DNA of 11,642 bases. Source: Tumebacillus_A lipolyticus. GTDB lineage: Bacteria > Bacillota > Bacilli > Tumebacillales > Tumebacillaceae. Each line of letters opens with the position of its first letter. Within the stretch, counting starts at the first letter, position 1. A program made the translations under genes and the position numbers. Below, piece by piece: positions 5,455 through 11,642 of this stretch. Where the stretch lies: assembly GCF_042682745.1 (NCBI RefSeq), contig NZ_JBHUIO010000013.1, positions 1-11,642 on the forward strand. Reading direction: 5' to 3'. The notes below the pieces were generated by a model, which was given only the letters and a program-made list of their open reading frames with translations, ran no database searches and had not been told where the DNA came from.

Positions 5455-6114
5455 TTGCCGAGATTGGCATGGACACGCAACCGTACCATTCACATCTCCT
5501 TGTGGATTCTGATGGTGGTCGGAATCACGCTGATCCTGCTACCGCGTATCGATCAATGGGTCCAAGAGCGAAAACAGAACGAATTGTTAACCGATTGGCC
5601 CGAAGGGAACGATCAAGTTGCGCGCGATGCACCTGTCACACAGTCACAAGACACCGCTGCACGTCCAGCTCTCGTGTGGAAAGAAATCGACGGTATTTCC
5701 ATGATGGGAACGATCACTGTGGACAAAATCGATCTGCGCGAACCGCTGTTAAAAGGCGCGACCGACCAGTCATTAGATCTCGGCATCGGCGTTATGGGAG
5801 GAGACAGTTTTCCTGGGTCGACAAACAATCTGGTATTGGCGGGACACCGCAGTCTAAAGCTGGGAAAACATTTTAACCGCTTGGGAGAATTGGAACTTGG
5901 CGACCAGATCGTCATCGAATCTAGCAACGGAGCTTTTACCTATTCGGTCGAACGCTCCTTTTTGGTGGAGCCGAATGATCTGAGCGTCTTAGATTCCCAT
6001 CCCGACCAGACAGAATTGACGCTTATCACTTGCCATCCGATTCGTAATCCCACCCACCGGTTAATTGTCAAAGCCACATTGGTACAGGAATCAAGTAAGG
6101 AGGGACGATTATGA
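5455..6114 (+). CDS. Sortase (class D-like) for the adjacent LPQTG protein
   Basis: This is a membrane-anchored transpeptidase that cuts LPxTG-type signals between Thr and Gly and joins the protein to the cell wall. From the TTG start it has 219 residues: a short basic N-terminus, one membrane segment (about 13-30, LWILMVVGITLILL), a linker, and the sortase barrel from about 80. The catalytic residues are all visible: His131 in LAGHRS, Cys193 in TLITCHP, and Arg202 in THRLIV. The signature and N-terminal anchor suit class D, but the class call is by eye. I chose TTG at 5455 because GGAGG (5443-5447) lies 7 nt upstream; the upstream in-frame ATG at 5371 lies before the promoter's TATAAT box. 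It overlaps the adhesin gene by 4 nt (ATGA), so the two are probably translationally coupled. Confidence 0.92.
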   Translation: MPRLAWTRNRTIHISLWILMVVGITLILLPRIDQWVQERKQNELLTDWPEGNDQVARDAPVTQSQDTAARPALVWKEIDGISMMGTITVDKIDLREPLLKGATDQSLDLGIGVMGGDSFPGSTNNLVLAGHRSLKLGKHFNRLGELELGDQIVIESSNGAFTYSVERSFLVEPNDLSVLDSHPDQTELTLITCHPIRNPTHRLIVKATLVQESSKEGRL

Positions 6115-9100
6115 AACGGAAGACGAGGAGTCAATTTGCACTTTGGACGTTGATCTTCATGCTCTTGGTCCAAGTGCTGGCTCCCGGCAAAGCGGTGATC
6201 GCTGACGGAATTGATGAGGGGTTGGTTCTGACCTTCAGCGCCAGCAGCACTGAGGTCAAGGCTGGGGAAGAGTTCAGCTATATCATCAACTATAGCGCTT
6301 CGAGCACCGTGTCAAACTTCACAGATCCGAAAATCACTTTTACGCTCCCAGCAGGTGTCACCTATACCAACAAGTCGGACAGCAGTTTGACGACGAGTAC
6401 CGTGACCGACAGCGTGCAATTTCCCGGCCGAAAAGAAGTGACGTTCAGCTTTAAAGGCGGCGTTCTTCCAGCAGGCTCGACCGGTCAGCTGCTTGTAAAA
6501 GGCAAGTTTGAGAACTACGTGACACCAGACGGTACATCTGCCACCGCTTCCTGCACGTTTCATGCGACTGCCGATGGTACACCTGTCTCACTGGAGTCGA
6601 ACGAGGTAGAAGTCACAGTAAGTGCAGAAGCAAAATGGGTGATCGAAAAGAAGAAGATTCGCCCATTGCCCGAACCGTTTAAAGGCTCCGATGTCGAATA
6701 TGAGATCGTGCTGCGAGAAAACGCAGCTTCAACGTACGGCAGACTCGACAGTAAAAACTTTATCGTGACCGACATTTTGCCTGACGGTGCTGATTTTGTT
6801 TCGGCCAGTCTTGGCGGGGTTTACGATCCAGTGGGCAACAAAGTAGTCTGGAACTTAGGCGATGATCGGAGAGACAGCACACGTTTGACAGTCATCGTCC
6901 ATTACCCGAATTCGATCGTCGAGTCGGAGGTCACCAATCGAGCGGAAGCGTCTTACACGCCGATCGGAAAATCTCAGACGACCATCAGCCACGAGGTCAA
7001 GCACGGATTTGAAACAGATCCTGTCGATAACGGCTCTGGGATTTCCAAATCGACCAATACGAACAATAAGGAGATCTCACCGGGGCAAAATGTCAAGTTT
7101 CAGATCGGCTCGTTTGAAAATAGAGCGAACGTCCAGCTCAACTCTGCCACCATCGTCGATATGACTCCGACCAAGACGGAGAGCGGCACAGACATCGCGC
7201 TGGAGTTTCAGAGCGTGAGAACGGCGACATTTGCAGGCATCCTGTCCTACGATGTCGATTACACGCTGGTCGAAAATCCTGCCGAAGCAGATTGGACGCA
7301 TTGGAAATCTGTGAGTGCAGCTGCCTCGGAAACACTCAATGCCGCATCTTTAGGTGCGGTCACAGTCAAAGGCATTCGCTTCCGCTTTGTCAATCTGCCG
7401 ATCAACTTTATCCAGTCTAGCAACTTTGAAACGACATACAAGGTTCCTGCTGGCTTCACAGTGCCTGACGATCGCGCAGAAACTGTGAAGAACGTAGTCG
7501 ATCTTAGCTACGAATTTAACGGAAGCACTAAGACTAGAACGAGCAACTCCACTTTTGATATTGTTGGAAACCGCCCGTTGATCAAACTTGAGAAGTCGAG
7601 CAGCAAAACTTCTCTCAAACCGACAGAAAGCATGACTTATACACTTAAAGCGACCAACACGGCAGACAGCAGTGATAAGTTGGTCAATCCGGTGATCATC
7701 GACATCTTGCCTGCCGATCTCGAGTACACACCTGGCAGCTGGACGATCACCAAGCCGGCTGGCATCACGTCAAACCCGCAGTTTTCTGCAGTGCCGCAAC
7801 CTGACGGTACAACGAAGATGACTTGGTCTTGGGATGACGCAAATCCGGCGAACTTGAACATCGGTGAGGTTGTCACCATCAAGTTTGACGCGAAAGTCAA
7901 GCCTGGCGTTCAGGAAAAAAACCTGAAAAACAAATTGTTGATCACCTCCCCGAATTACCTGAATGACACCCGTTTTAGCAACAAAAAATGTCCGGGCTGC
8001 CATCCAGACGGGGCGGAGTATTCGATCGAGCAAGAAGTGACTGTACGCATCATCGAAGAGGTCTCGCTCCAAGCTGACATGTGGGTAAAAGGCGAATTGG
8101 ATACCGATTGGAGCCATTACCCGGACAGCGGAACGACGACGCCCGGTGGTAGCGCATCTTACAAGCTGGATATTCTGAATGTCGGGAACGTTCCGACCAA
8201 AAACCTGGTCATCGTCAATAAGTTCCCACGCATCGGAGACTCTTCGGTAATCAACTCCCAAGGCAGAGGTAGCCAATGGGGGCCGCTACTCACGGGGAAA
8301 GTTATCGTTCCAGCTTACGTGACCGTGTACTACTCCACCAAAGCGGGCATTACGATGAACCCGACGACCGGCGTTGATACTGGCGATTGGACGTTGGAAC
8401 CGCCGCAGGATTTGACGTCTGTCACGGCCGTCAAGTTCGATTTTGATGACGATTTTGTGATCGACCCGCTCGATAAAACGACGCTTCAATGGTCGATGGT
8501 TGCCCCGGTGGGCGCTCCGACGACCGGAGAAGTTGCCTGGAACTCGTTCGGCTACAAAATGAACAAAACGAGCGGTGGGTTTATTCTCCCAGCCGAACCA
8601 CTCAAAGTAGGTATCAAGATTCAAGCCAGTCCGAAAGCGGAAATCGGGAATTACGTCTGGGTCGATCAAAAGGAAGATGGCATTCAAGATGTCGCAGAGA
8701 CTGGCGTAAACGGAATCAAAGTGGAGCTGTATGACGATGGCGGGAACAAGCTGTCCGAAACGCTCACCGGGAACGATTTTACTGGAAATCCTGGCTACTA
8801 TCTGTTCCCGAACCTCGATGCTGGAAACTACAGCGTCGTCTTCACTCCTTCGCCAACACTTTATGAAGGGTTGACCGCAGCAGGAAAAGGAGCAGATCCC
8901 GAAAAAGATTCGAATGCCGATCCGCTAACTGGAAAAACGAGCGTGATCACACTTGCGGACGGTGAGAAAAATCACTCCGTAGATGCTGGTGTGATTTTGA
9001 AGAAGGGTGCTCTCGGCAACTATGTTTGGATCGACAAGAACGAAAACGGTATTCAAGATGCTGGTGAAGAGGGCGTAAACGGAGTGAAAGTCGAACTTTA

Positions 9101-10688
9101 CAACGACTCCGCTCAGCTGTTGTCCTCCACAACCACCAGCACAAACGGTGGCAATGCGGGCTACTACCTGTTTGACAAACTTGGCCCTGGCAAATACAAA
9201 GTCAAGTTCACCCTGCCTTCGCCCGCTTACGGGTTTACCGATAAGAATCAGGGTGGAAATTCGAGCCTCGACTCAAACGTTGATCCGATCAGCGGATACT
9301 CTGATGAGATCACGCTTGCTCAAGGCGAAGAGAATATGACGATCGATGCGGGTCTCATCAAATTGCCTTTAGGATCGATCGGAGACTTTGTCTGGTTGGA
9401 TGAGAATCGCAACGGCATTCAAGATCCGACCGAAAAGGGCTTGAACAATATCAAGGTACTCCTGTACGACAAACAGAATAATCTGATCGGCCAAACGGTC
9501 ACCGCCGACCACAACGGCAAACCTGGCTACTATCTGTTCGACGATCTGGAGGCGAGCGACTATTCCCTGCGTTTCGTATTACCGTATCCGGTTACGAAAT
9601 CAAAAGTTGGTGCTGACCGATCGATCGACTCTGACGTGAATGCTTCCGGACGCACAGATCTGATCACCCTGCAACCGGGCGAGCATAACGACACGATCGA
9701 TGCTGGTGTCTACCAAGAACCTTGGACCGAACTTCCGAAAGGCAGCATCGGCGACCGCGTTTGGATCGACTCGAACAAAAACGGTGTGCAAGATGCTGAT
9801 GAGACGGGACGCAACGGTGTGACCGTCGAGCTGTACAACGACAAAAACGAACGAATCGGAACGAGTGTGACTGCCGATCTTGACGGAAAACCAGGCTACT
9901 ATCAATTTGATAAGCTCGATGCAGGCAAGTATCAAGTTCGATTCCTGCTTCCGTCCGATTCCTTTACGTTCACAGAGGTTCATCAAGGTGGAGCGTTGGA
10001 TCTGGACTCTGACGCTGACCAGTCAACCGGCTATACCGGCTTGATCTCGCTGGGAATCGGCGAGAAGAACATGACGGTCGATGCAGGTTTGATCGAAATC
10101 AAAGAGCCGAAAGCGCTCGGCAAGATCGGCGACTTCGTATGGCTTGACAAGAATGCAAACGGCATTCAAGACATCGGTGAAGAAGGCCTGAACGGCGTGA
10201 CAGTCGAACTGTATGACGCTGCTGGTAAGTTGCTCGCTACGGCGAAGACAGAAAGCGCCGCATTCAAAGCGGGTCACTACCTGTTTACCGACCTGCCAGA
10301 GGGTGAGTATCGCTTGAGATTTATCACTCCTGACGGGTATGTACTCACCACTTCCAAAGTGGGTGGCGACCCCCAATTGGATTCCAATCCGAATGCGGAA
10401 GGCTGGACCGACCTGATCAAATTGGGAGAAGAGGAAACGAATCTTTCGATCGATGCTGGTCTGGTTTCGAAAAATCCGTCCGTACCTGGTCAGCCGACAG
10501 ACCCGAACAAACCGACGCAACCACAAAAACCGTCGAAGCCTGGTGATATTAAACACCCACCAGGCAGTCCAAATCAAGGTGGTGGATCGCTCCCTCAAAC
10601 GGGAGAAGAACCATCGATGATTCCGTGGATCGGGTTGGCGCTTTGCCTCATGGCTGGGAGCTTGCTCCTGATCCGCAAGTATTCCTAA
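6111..10688 (+). CDS. LPQTG cell-wall-anchored adhesin with DUF11-like and five SdrD-type B domains
   Basis: This is a secreted 1525-residue surface protein. Residues 1-31 are a signal peptide (basic start, hydrophobic LWTLIFMLLVQVLA, likely cut near VIA-DG). About 32-170, 172-290, 485-610 and 650-830 are beta-rich regions, at least two of them DUF11-like (FIVTDILPDGADFV at 217-230; VIIDILPADLEYT at 528-540). Five SdrD/Cna-type B repeats cover 843-962, 966-1083, 1088-1201, 1211-1328 and 1336-1452. Each opens with GNYVW or GDFVW-like sequence, carries DxNxNGIQD-type acidic loops suited to calcium, and ends in DAGL/V. A Pro-rich wall-spanning stretch (1457-1490) leads to LPQTG (1494-1498), a hydrophobic segment and RKYS. 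AAGGAGG lies 7 nt before the ATG. Residues 627-631 are CPGCH. The role is probably adhesion or surface coat; the ligand is unknown. Confidence 0.93.
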   Translation: MKRKTRSQFALWTLIFMLLVQVLAPGKAVIADGIDEGLVLTFSASSTEVKAGEEFSYIINYSASSTVSNFTDPKITFTLPAGVTYTNKSDSSLTTSTVTDSVQFPGRKEVTFSFKGGVLPAGSTGQLLVKGKFENYVTPDGTSATASCTFHATADGTPVSLESNEVEVTVSAEAKWVIEKKKIRPLPEPFKGSDVEYEIVLRENAASTYGRLDSKNFIVTDILPDGADFVSASLGGVYDPVGNKVVWNLGDDRRDSTRLTVIVHYPNSIVESEVTNRAEASYTPIGKSQTTISHEVKHGFETDPVDNGSGISKSTNTNNKEISPGQNVKFQIGSFENRANVQLNSATIVDMTPTKTESGTDIALEFQSVRTATFAGILSYDVDYTLVENPAEADWTHWKSVSAAASETLNAASLGAVTVKGIRFRFVNLPINFIQSSNFETTYKVPAGFTVPDDRAETVKNVVDLSYEFNGSTKTRTSNSTFDIVGNRPLIKLEKSSSKTSLKPTESMTYTLKATNTADSSDKLVNPVIIDILPADLEYTPGSWTITKPAGITSNPQFSAVPQPDGTTKMTWSWDDANPANLNIGEVVTIKFDAKVKPGVQEKNLKNKLLITSPNYLNDTRFSNKKCPGCHPDGAEYSIEQEVTVRIIEEVSLQADMWVKGELDTDWSHYPDSGTTTPGGSASYKLDILNVGNVPTKNLVIVNKFPRIGDSSVINSQGRGSQWGPLLTGKVIVPAYVTVYYSTKAGITMNPTTGVDTGDWTLEPPQDLTSVTAVKFDFDDDFVIDPLDKTTLQWSMVAPVGAPTTGEVAWNSFGYKMNKTSGGFILPAEPLKVGIKIQASPKAEIGNYVWVDQKEDGIQDVAETGVNGIKVELYDDGGNKLSETLTGNDFTGNPGYYLFPNLDAGNYSVVFTPSPTLYEGLTAAGKGADPEKDSNADPLTGKTSVITLADGEKNHSVDAGVILKKGALGNYVWIDKNENGIQDAGEEGVNGVKVELYNDSAQLLSSTTTSTNGGNAGYYLFDKLGPGKYKVKFTLPSPAYGFTDKNQGGNSSLDSNVDPISGYSDEITLAQGEENMTIDAGLIKLPLGSIGDFVWLDENRNGIQDPTEKGLNNIKVLLYDKQNNLIGQTVTADHNGKPGYYLFDDLEASDYSLRFVLPYPVTKSKVGADRSIDSDVNASGRTDLITLQPGEHNDTIDAGVYQEPWTELPKGSIGDRVWIDSNKNGVQDADETGRNGVTVELYNDKNERIGTSVTADLDGKPGYYQFDKLDAGKYQVRFLLPSDSFTFTEVHQGGALDLDSDADQSTGYTGLISLGIGEKNMTVDAGLIEIKEPKALGKIGDFVWLDKNANGIQDIGEEGLNGVTVELYDAAGKLLATAKTESAAFKAGHYLFTDLPEGEYRLRFITPDGYVLTTSKVGGDPQLDSNPNAEGWTDLIKLGEEETNLSIDAGLVSKNPSVPGQPTDPNKPTQPQKPSKPGDIKHPPGSPNQGGGSLPQTGEEPSMIPWIGLALCLMAGSLLLIRKYS
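8637..10466 (+). repeat. Five tandem SdrD-type B-domain repeats in the adhesin gene
   Basis: Five in-frame units of 114-120 codons start at about 8637, 9006, 9372, 9741 and 10116. Shared protein motifs in order are G-x-x-G-[ND]-x-V-W, D-x-N-x-N-G-[IV]-Q-D, G-V-x-V-E-L-Y, P-G-Y-Y-x-F-D-x-L, D-S-[ND] and D-A-G-[LV]. The first unit is the most diverged (DQKEDGIQD, with Lys-Glu in the loop). Short DNA stretches such as GGCTACTATCTGTTC recur between units. Confidence 0.9.
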
Positions 10689-10702
10689 TCGGCTACTCAT
10701 CG

Positions 10703-10749
10703 AACTGCGACTTCTTATGGGCTCCCCCATTTGAAGGCGCAGTTTTTTT
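10703..10749 (+). terminator. Rho-independent terminator of the sortase-adhesin operon
   Basis: AACTGCG then CTTC (10703-10714) pairs with GAAG then CGCAGTT (10733-10744), with a single mismatch between the two parts. An inner ATGGG/CCCAT stem adds to it, and a run of seven T ends at 10749. It lies 15 nt past the adhesin stop codon. Confidence 0.9.
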
Positions 10750-10956
10750 CTGATCGCCAGTTTGGCTAAGCTCGACAACCGCTTCGATGTTAGTTTCGCT
10801 TTTGATTCGCAACGCGCACTTTTCTCGTTCGAATGACACCCTTTTATTGCCAGACTATCTTGCATCGGCAGACTCTTCATTCGCCAAACTACCATCATCT
10901 TTTCCTACCTTTGCATTAAAGGCCTGCCTCTTGTCGTCGAGTTTGCTCCTCCCTTA
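10750..10956. other. Non-coding, pyrimidine-rich gap, perhaps an older decayed repeat unit
   Basis: No gene is supported here. The segment CGTTCGAATGACACCCTTTT (10824-10843) resembles the CGCTTCGAACGCGACACC part of the 5S-like units at 10986-11397, and TTTTCCTACCTTTGCAT (10898-10914) resembles their spacer TACTTCCTTTTTGCAT. One more, strongly decayed unit may lie here, but spacing differs from the clear copies. Confidence 0.3.
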
Positions 10957-10973
10957 CCGATTCATCGAATCGG
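10957..10973 (-). repeat. Decayed terminator hairpin belonging to 5S-like copy A
   Basis: CCGATTC and GAATCGG pair around ATC, and the sequence then continues TACTCATCATGCCTAG. The position and flank match the terminators of the other units (TCTCATCACGCCTAG), although the stem sequence has changed. There is no clear T run on the minus strand, so terminator function is doubtful. Confidence 0.5.
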
Positions 10974-10985
10974 ATACTCATCATG

Positions 10986-11087
10986 CCTAGATGTGATCTA
11001 CTCTCTCAAGACCCTGCTGCCAAGTACCAGGCCTTCGTTTTCGCTCCGGTGGTTCTCCGCTTCGAACGCGACACCTTCTCTACTTCC
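10986..11087 (-). pseudogene. Degenerate 5S rRNA-like copy A
   Basis: Read on the plus strand, this begins CCTAGATGTGATCTACTCTC and continues through CCAAGTACCAGGCC, parallel to CCTAGCGGCGACCTACTCTC and CCAAGTACCATCGGC of the real 5S gene. The far end (CGAACGCGACACC) resembles the CTCCGCGACATTACC of the 5S 5' region, while the middle has diverged and is shorter. Pairing of the 5S 5' and 3' ends is lost, so no functional 5S is expected. Confidence 0.6.
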
Positions 11088-11108
11088 TTTTTGCATACAA
11101 AAAGAAAA

Positions 11109-11133
11109 AGACCCGATCTCTCAGATCGACTCT
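11109..11133 (-). repeat. Decayed terminator hairpin belonging to 5S-like copy B
   Basis: AGACCCGATCT (11109-11119) faces AGATCGACTCT (11123-11133). The real 5S terminator has AGATCGGGTCT in the second arm, so two pairs are broken here. An A-rich stretch on the left still gives a T run on the minus strand. Confidence 0.6.
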
Positions 11134-11140
11134 CATCACG

Positions 11141-11241
11141 CCTAGCGAAGATCTGCTCTCCCAAAACCCTGCTGCCAAGTACCAAGCCTTCGTTTTCGCT
11201 CCGGTGTTTCTCCGCTTCGAACGCGACACCTTTTCCACTTC
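11141..11241 (-). pseudogene. Degenerate 5S rRNA-like copy B
   Basis: This has the same architecture as copy A: CCTAGCGAAGATCTGCTCTC, then CCAAGTACCAAGCC, a diverged middle shared with copies A and C (CTTCGTTTTCGCTCCGG), and CGAACGCGACACC. It differs from the real 5S in the middle in the same way as the other copies. Confidence 0.65.
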
Positions 11242-11259
11242 CTTTTTGCATACAAAAAA

Positions 11260-11284
11260 AGACTCGATCTCTCAGATCGACTCT
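11260..11284 (-). repeat. Decayed terminator hairpin belonging to 5S-like copy C
   Basis: AGACTCGATCT (11260-11270) faces AGATCGACTCT (11274-11284). One pair changed from C-G to T-A relative to the real terminator, and one C-C mismatch remains. A run of seven A on the left gives a good T run on the minus strand, so it may still terminate. Confidence 0.6.
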
Positions 11285-11291
11285 CATCACG

Positions 11292-11397
11292 CCTAGCGAA
11301 GATCTACTCTTCCAAGACCCTGTTGCCAAGTACCGGACCTTCGCTTTCGCTCCGGCGCTTCTCCGCTCCACTTCGAACGCGGCACCTTTTCTACTTC
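11292..11397 (-). pseudogene. Degenerate 5S rRNA-like copy C
   Basis: This is the copy nearest the real 5S gene: CCTAGCGAAGATCTACTCTT, CCAAGTACCGGACC, then the shared diverged middle, with a small insertion (TCCAC) compared with A and B. It lies directly downstream of the genuine 5S terminator, so it is transcribed only by read-through. Confidence 0.65.
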
Positions 11398-11418
11398 GCC
11401 ATTCTTTTCGCATACATA

Positions 11419-11448
11419 GAAAAAGACCCGATCTCTCAGATCGGGTCT
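11419..11448 (-). terminator. Terminator of the rRNA operon
   Basis: A perfect 11-bp stem, AGACCCGATCT (11424-11434) with AGATCGGGTCT (11438-11448), and a 3-nt loop are followed on the minus strand by TTTTTC. It lies 7 nt past the 5S gene. Confidence 0.92.
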
Positions 11449-11454
11449 CATCAC

Positions 11455-11571
11455 GCCTAGCGGCGACCTACTCTCCCAGGACCCTGCGGTCCAAGTACCA
11501 TCGGCTCTGCGGAGCTTAACTTCTGTGTTCGGGATGGGAACAGGTGTGACCTCCGCGACATTACCACTAGA
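11455..11571 (-). rRNA. rrf: 5S ribosomal RNA
   Basis: This is a complete 5S gene of about 117 nt on the minus strand. The 5' end CTAGTGG pairs with the 3' end CCGCTAG. Internal landmarks are GGAGGTCACACCTGTTCCC, CCGAACACAGAAGTTAAG, GCCGATGGTACT and GGGAGAGTAGG. It is followed by the operon terminator and preceded by a 23S-5S spacer of about 55 nt. Confidence 0.96.
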
Positions 11572-11626
11572 CACGGGTGTATTCCCTGAAAACCGGATGC
11601 GAATGTGAGTCGAAGAAAAAGAACTT

Positions 11627-11642
11627 AGGATAAGCCCTCGAC
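11627..11642 (-). rRNA. 23S ribosomal RNA, 3' end only
   Basis: The minus strand starts GTCGAGGGCTTATCC, the extreme 3' end of 23S rRNA in Bacillales (compare TCGAGGACTTAACC in Bacillus). The rest of the gene lies beyond the right edge. The spacer to 5S (11572-11626) contains GGTTTTCAGGGAATA, a common Bacillales spacer sequence. The exact 3' end is approximate. Confidence 0.7.

Noticed and set aside
7770..8687. Minus-strand ORFs of 133 and 168 codons opposite the adhesin
   Set aside because: They are shadows of the adhesin reading frame with no start signals or recognisable domains.
10023..10898. Minus-strand ORF of 291 codons
   Set aside because: It is antisense to the adhesin B repeats and runs through the operon terminator. 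Its length reflects the codon bias of the real gene opposite, not coding.
10957..11460. Possible CRISPR array from regular repeats
   Set aside because: The period is 151-164 bp, the repeats are imperfect over nearly the whole unit with no unique spacers, and the units match 5S plus terminator.
10983..11574. ORFs of 178, 135 and 93 codons with internally repeated products
   Set aside because: The repetition comes from the 5S-like tandem array, and the frames run into the genuine 5S gene. No ribosome-binding sites are present.

Overview
The window is a gene-sparse stretch from a Gram-positive, Bacillales-like bacterium. The evidence is a class B (Bacillus-type) RNase P RNA, sigma-A-type promoters with strong GGAGG ribosome-binding sites, an LPxTG surface protein with its own sortase, and Bacillales-type rRNA leader and spacer sequences. 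The moderate GC content, the REC-SARP regulator and the SdrD-like adhesin would fit the Alicyclobacillaceae (a Tumebacillus-like organism), but that placement is a guess.

Layout. The window lies between two rRNA operons that both run leftward. The left edge holds the tandem promoters P1 and P2 and the leader of an operon whose 16S gene lies outside the window. The right edge holds the last bases of a 23S gene, the 23S-5S spacer, a complete 5S gene and its terminator. Beyond that terminator are three decayed 5S-plus-terminator units in tandem (about 10957-11400). Moving from left to right, the other features are: a short C-terminal remnant that looks like an ABC exporter (303-410); an OatA-like acyltransferase with an SGNH domain (565-2538, minus); one or two doubtful tiny ORFs upstream of it; a bidirectional terminator; tRNA-Thr(CGU); rnpB; a poorly explained gap; a response regulator with REC and SARP/BTAD domains (minus); and, divergent from it, a two-gene plus-strand operon of a class D-like sortase (TTG start) and a 1525-residue LPQTG-anchored adhesin with five SdrD-type B repeats.

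How the parts fit. The sortase and adhesin overlap by four bases and look like a dedicated anchoring pair. The divergent REC-SARP regulator is a natural candidate controller, and imperfect 7-mer direct repeats with an 11-bp pitch lie just upstream of the operon's TATAAT box. The acyltransferase is probably another cell-envelope modification enzyme with its own promoter. rnpB and tRNA-Thr share one promoter and one terminator, so RNase P RNA is made on the same transcript as one of its substrates.

The most unusual signals are in the non-coding parts. First, rRNA P1, rRNA P2 and the rnpB promoter all carry TTGTCGCCG exactly 5 nt downstream of the -10 hexamer, and both leaders have a boxA-like CTTTGAAAAC/CCTTGAAAACT element. 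This suggests that rnpB belongs to the rRNA regulon. Second, there is a tandem array of 5S-terminator units that diverged together before they multiplied.
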